Shown here: one piece after another, positions 61,876-64,000 of the stretch
How positions within the stretch are numbered: position 1 is the first letter of the stretch
Layout of the letters: each line of letters begins with the position of its first letter
Assembly: GCF_002915175.1 (NCBI RefSeq)
Contig: NZ_NXEJ01000008.1
Coordinates: 469,096 to 533,095, forward strand
DNA: 64,000 nucleotides
Direction of reading: 5' to 3'
Source: Agrobacterium rosae
GTDB taxonomy: Bacteria > Pseudomonadota > Alphaproteobacteria > Rhizobiales > Rhizobiaceae
Program-made: the position numbers and the translations under genes
Notes under the pieces: model-generated
What the model was told of the DNA's origin: nothing
The model's database searches: none
The model's input: the letters and a program-made list of their open reading frames with translations, nothing else

Positions 61876-63009
61876 ATGCGCATTACAGGCAAATCCGCCG
61901 CTCTTGCAATGGGTCTTCTCGTTTCCACCGTCTTCCCCGCGTTTGCCGAAAAGGTGACGATCAAGGACGTGACGGGCCGCGATGTCGAGGTCAACGTGCC
62001 GGTCAAGCACGTCATTCTCGGCGAAGGCCGGCAGATTTACTTCCTTGCCGCACTCGACAAGAAAAACCCCTTCGAACACGTCGTCGGCTGGCGTGATGAT
62101 CTGCCAAAGGCAGATCCGGAATCCTATCAGGCCTATCTGGCGAAATATCCTGACATTGCCAAACTGCCAACGTTTGGCGGCATGAAGGATGGCACGTTCG
62201 ATATCGAACAGGCTGTTGCGTTGAAGCCCGACGTCATTCTGATGAACATCGACGCCAAGACAGCGACGGAAGAAGCCGGTTACATCGAGAAGCTCGGCAA
62301 GGTCGGCATTCCACTGGTTTATGTCGACTTCCGCGAAAAGCCGATGGAAAACACCGAGCCAAGCATGCGCGTGATGGGCCAGTTGATGGGCAAGCAGGAC
62401 GTCGCTGAAGAGTTCATCAAGTTCCGCTCCGACAGCATCAAGCGCGTCACAGACGTGCTGGACAAGGACAAACCGAAGCGCCCGGTCGTGTTCGTTGAGC
62501 GCGCAGGCGGTTACTCCGACGATTGCTGCATGTCCTTCGGCAACGAGAATTTCGGCAAGATGGTCGAGATCGCCGGTGGCATCAACATGGCAAAAGACAT
62601 CATTCCAGGTACCTTCGGAACGGTGAACCCGGAGCAGGTGATTGCCTCCAACCCCGAGCAGATCATCGTGACAGGCGGCAAGTGGGATGCTTACGTTCCC
62701 GGCGGCAACTGGGTTGGCGTCGGTTACGGCGCAGACCTGAAGGAAGCCCGTCGCAAGCTGGAAAACCTGACCAAGCGCCCTGCCTTCACAGGCGTCAAGG
62801 CGGTCGAAGATGGCAATGTTCACGCCATCTGGCACCAGTTCTACAACAACCCGTACCAGTTCGTGGCCATTCAGGAAATTGCCAAGTGGCTGCACCCGGA
62901 CCTGTTCAAGGACATGGACCCGGAAGCAACCTTTAGGGAATTGCACGCTCGCTTCCTGCCGCTTGATTACAAGCCTGGCTACTTCGTGTCCCTGAAGGAC
63001 GACAAGTAA
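61876..63009 (+). CDS. Iron-siderophore-type ABC binding protein (TroA/FepB-like)
   Basis: 377 residues with a Sec signal (ends near AFA-EK). ITIKDVTGRDVEVNVPVKHVILGEG-type start, VVGWRDDLPKADPESYQAYLAKYPD, VALKPDVILMNIDA and PEQVIASNPEQIIVTGG belong to the helical-backbone family that binds ferric siderophores, haem or cobalamin. A Cys-Cys pair (SDDCCMSFGNENFGKMVEIAGG) is conserved with the next gene. Promoter carries a RirA-type box. No permease or ATPase within the window; they may lie beyond its end. Confidence 0.88.
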   Translation: MRITGKSAALAMGLLVSTVFPAFAEKVTIKDVTGRDVEVNVPVKHVILGEGRQIYFLAALDKKNPFEHVVGWRDDLPKADPESYQAYLAKYPDIAKLPTFGGMKDGTFDIEQAVALKPDVILMNIDAKTATEEAGYIEKLGKVGIPLVYVDFREKPMENTEPSMRVMGQLMGKQDVAEEFIKFRSDSIKRVTDVLDKDKPKRPVVFVERAGGYSDDCCMSFGNENFGKMVEIAGGINMAKDIIPGTFGTVNPEQVIASNPEQIIVTGGKWDAYVPGGNWVGVGYGADLKEARRKLENLTKRPAFTGVKAVEDGNVHAIWHQFYNNPYQFVAIQEIAKWLHPDLFKDMDPEATFRELHARFLPLDYKPGYFVSLKDDK

Positions 63010-63048
63010 ATATCAGAACGGCGAAGGGGGAGCGCCGATCGGACATCA

Positions 63049-63075
63049 GGCGGAGCCGTAAATTACGGCTTCGCC
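63049..63075 (+). other. Strong hairpin between the tandem binding-protein genes
   Basis: 13-bp arms GGCGGAGCCGTAA and TTACGGCTTCGCC with one G-U and a single central base, in a 96-bp gap; no U-run. Likely an mRNA stability or processing element. Confidence 0.55.
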
Positions 63076-63105
63076 GAAGTACATTTTAGATCGAAAGGAC
63101 CGCCC

Positions 63106-64000
63106 GTGCCGTTCAGGAATTTTAAGCGGATCGCCGCCTTCATATTGGCCCTCATTGCAACACCAGCTCTGGCAACTGAAATCGTTGACGCCGCAGGCCG
63201 CAAGGTCGATATCGACGTACCTGCCAAACGCGTCATCGTGGGTGAAGCCCGCCAAATTCACGTCATCGCGGCACTGCGTGGCGAAAAGACCTTCGATACC
63301 ATCGTCGGCTGGCGCGACGATCTCGTGAAGAAAGACCCGGACAGCTATAAGGCCTACATCGAGCATTTCCCGCAGATCAAAAAGCTACCTCTTTTCGGTT
63401 ATCTTCCGCAGGGCGATTTCAGCCTTGAAGCGGCGATTGCGCTGACGCCTGACGTCATCACGCTCAATCTGGAAGTCGAAAAAACCGCCAAGGAAAGCGG
63501 CTTCGAGGAGAAAGCGGCAGCAGCTGGTATCAAGGTCGTCTATCTCGATTTCCGTCTCGACCCGGAAAAGAACAGCGAAAATTCCATTCGAGTCCTAGGC
63601 CAGATTTTCGGTGCCGTGCCCCGCGCAGAAGAATTCATTGCCTATCGCCACGACCAGATCGCGCTGGTGACCGACAAGCTGGCATCCGTCAAGGACCTGA
63701 AGCGTCCGAGCGTCTTCATCGAGCGTGCGCCGGGAATTTCGGGTGAAAACAATTGCTGCCGCACCTTCGGTCCCGTCAATTTTGGCGCGATGATCGAACA
63801 AGCGGGTGGACACAACATCGCGGCGGACGTGATCAAGACCACTTTCGGAGACCTCAATCCTGAGCAGCTTATCGTTTCCAACCCTGAGCATGTCATCGTC
63901 ACCGGTTCCAACTGGGCCGCAGAATCCGATATCAACCAGTTCGTGCCGGTTGGACGCGGTGCCGACATGGACCTGTCGCGTGAACGGCTGGCCAAGCTAA
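63106..64000 (+). CDS. Iron-siderophore-type ABC binding protein, paralogue (3' truncated)
   Basis: Open from a GTG at 63106 (AAAGGA 7 nt upstream) to the end of the window, 298 codons and no stop. Begins MPFRNFKRIAAFILALIATPALA, a Sec signal, then EIVDAAGRKVDIDVPAKRVIVGEARQ. IVGWRDDLVKKDPDSYKAYIEHFPQ, the pair of Cys in GENNCCRTFGPVNFG and LNPEQLIVSNPEHVIVTG repeat the layout of the gene upstream. Two related binding proteins in tandem suggest two siderophores or chemical forms served by one importer. Confidence 0.85.
   Translation, partial: MPFRNFKRIAAFILALIATPALATEIVDAAGRKVDIDVPAKRVIVGEARQIHVIAALRGEKTFDTIVGWRDDLVKKDPDSYKAYIEHFPQIKKLPLFGYLPQGDFSLEAAIALTPDVITLNLEVEKTAKESGFEEKAAAAGIKVVYLDFRLDPEKNSENSIRVLGQIFGAVPRAEEFIAYRHDQIALVTDKLASVKDLKRPSVFIERAPGISGENNCCRTFGPVNFGAMIEQAGGHNIAADVIKTTFGDLNPEQLIVSNPEHVIVTGSNWAAESDINQFVPVGRGADMDLSRERLAKL

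Noticed and set aside
61765..62946. Long open frame (393 codons) on the minus strand
   Set aside because: Fully antisense to the well-supported binding-protein gene, with no family features; a codon-bias shadow of a GC-rich gene.
1..64000. Genomic island or mobile-element origin
   Set aside because: No integrase, transposase, tRNA end, direct repeats or sharp compositional break was visible over the window.

Overview
The window reads as a catabolic and sulfur-scavenging region of an alphaproteobacterium, most likely Rhizobiaceae (Agrobacterium/Rhizobium type). This rests on moderately high GC, dense operons with ATGA or TGATG overlaps, many ABC importers, and a TGA-N9-TCA iron box of the rhizobial RirA type. 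It could be a secondary chromosome or a megaplasmid; the sequence does not decide. I saw no tRNA, rRNA, insertion sequence, phage gene or CRISPR array. The first and last genes are cut by the window edges.

Region 1 (1-21758) is organosulfur assimilation. Two DmoA/SnaA-type flavin monooxygenases, two tandem SfnB-like acyl-CoA-dehydrogenase-fold proteins and an aldo/keto reductase are followed by an alkanesulfonate system (ssuD, an FAD/NAD(P) protein, ssuB, ssuC, ssuA). Then comes a nine-gene minus-strand operon (21758 to 11998). It encodes a serine hydrolase, three luciferase-like monooxygenases (one a close match to Bacillus CmoJ/YtnJ), an M20 deacetylase, a GNAT acetyltransferase, a fused permease-ATPase and two paralogous binding proteins. 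That is the gene logic of the Bacillus ytm/cmo S-alkylcysteine salvage pathway: N-acetylate, oxidise, cleave C-S, deacetylate.

Region 2 (22214-24831) is metQ-metN-metI. Region 3 (24877-52916) is the most unusual part. Two proteins that look like binding proteins lack signal peptides and carry the Cys / His / Arg-x-Gly-Gly pattern of the sulfinate desulfinase DszB. Around them are DszC-like and DszA-like oxygenases, an SfnG-like monooxygenase, one peptide-type ABC permease/ATPase set (dppBCDF-like), four paralogous Tat-exported family 5 binding proteins, a second M20 amidohydrolase, a nitroreductase, a triple-rhodanese protein, a CPHC thioredoxin-like DUF3088 protein and one LysR regulator. 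I infer several parallel Dsz-like desulfurisation routes fed by a shared importer.

Region 4 (53021-60639) is a carbohydrate operon on the minus strand: family 1 binding protein, two permeases, UgpC-type ATPase, SMP-30 lactonase, UxuA-like TIM barrel and a cytoplasmic GH28-like beta-helix enzyme. Region 5 (60956-64000) holds a methyltransferase and, divergently, two tandem iron-siderophore-type binding proteins behind a probable RirA box.
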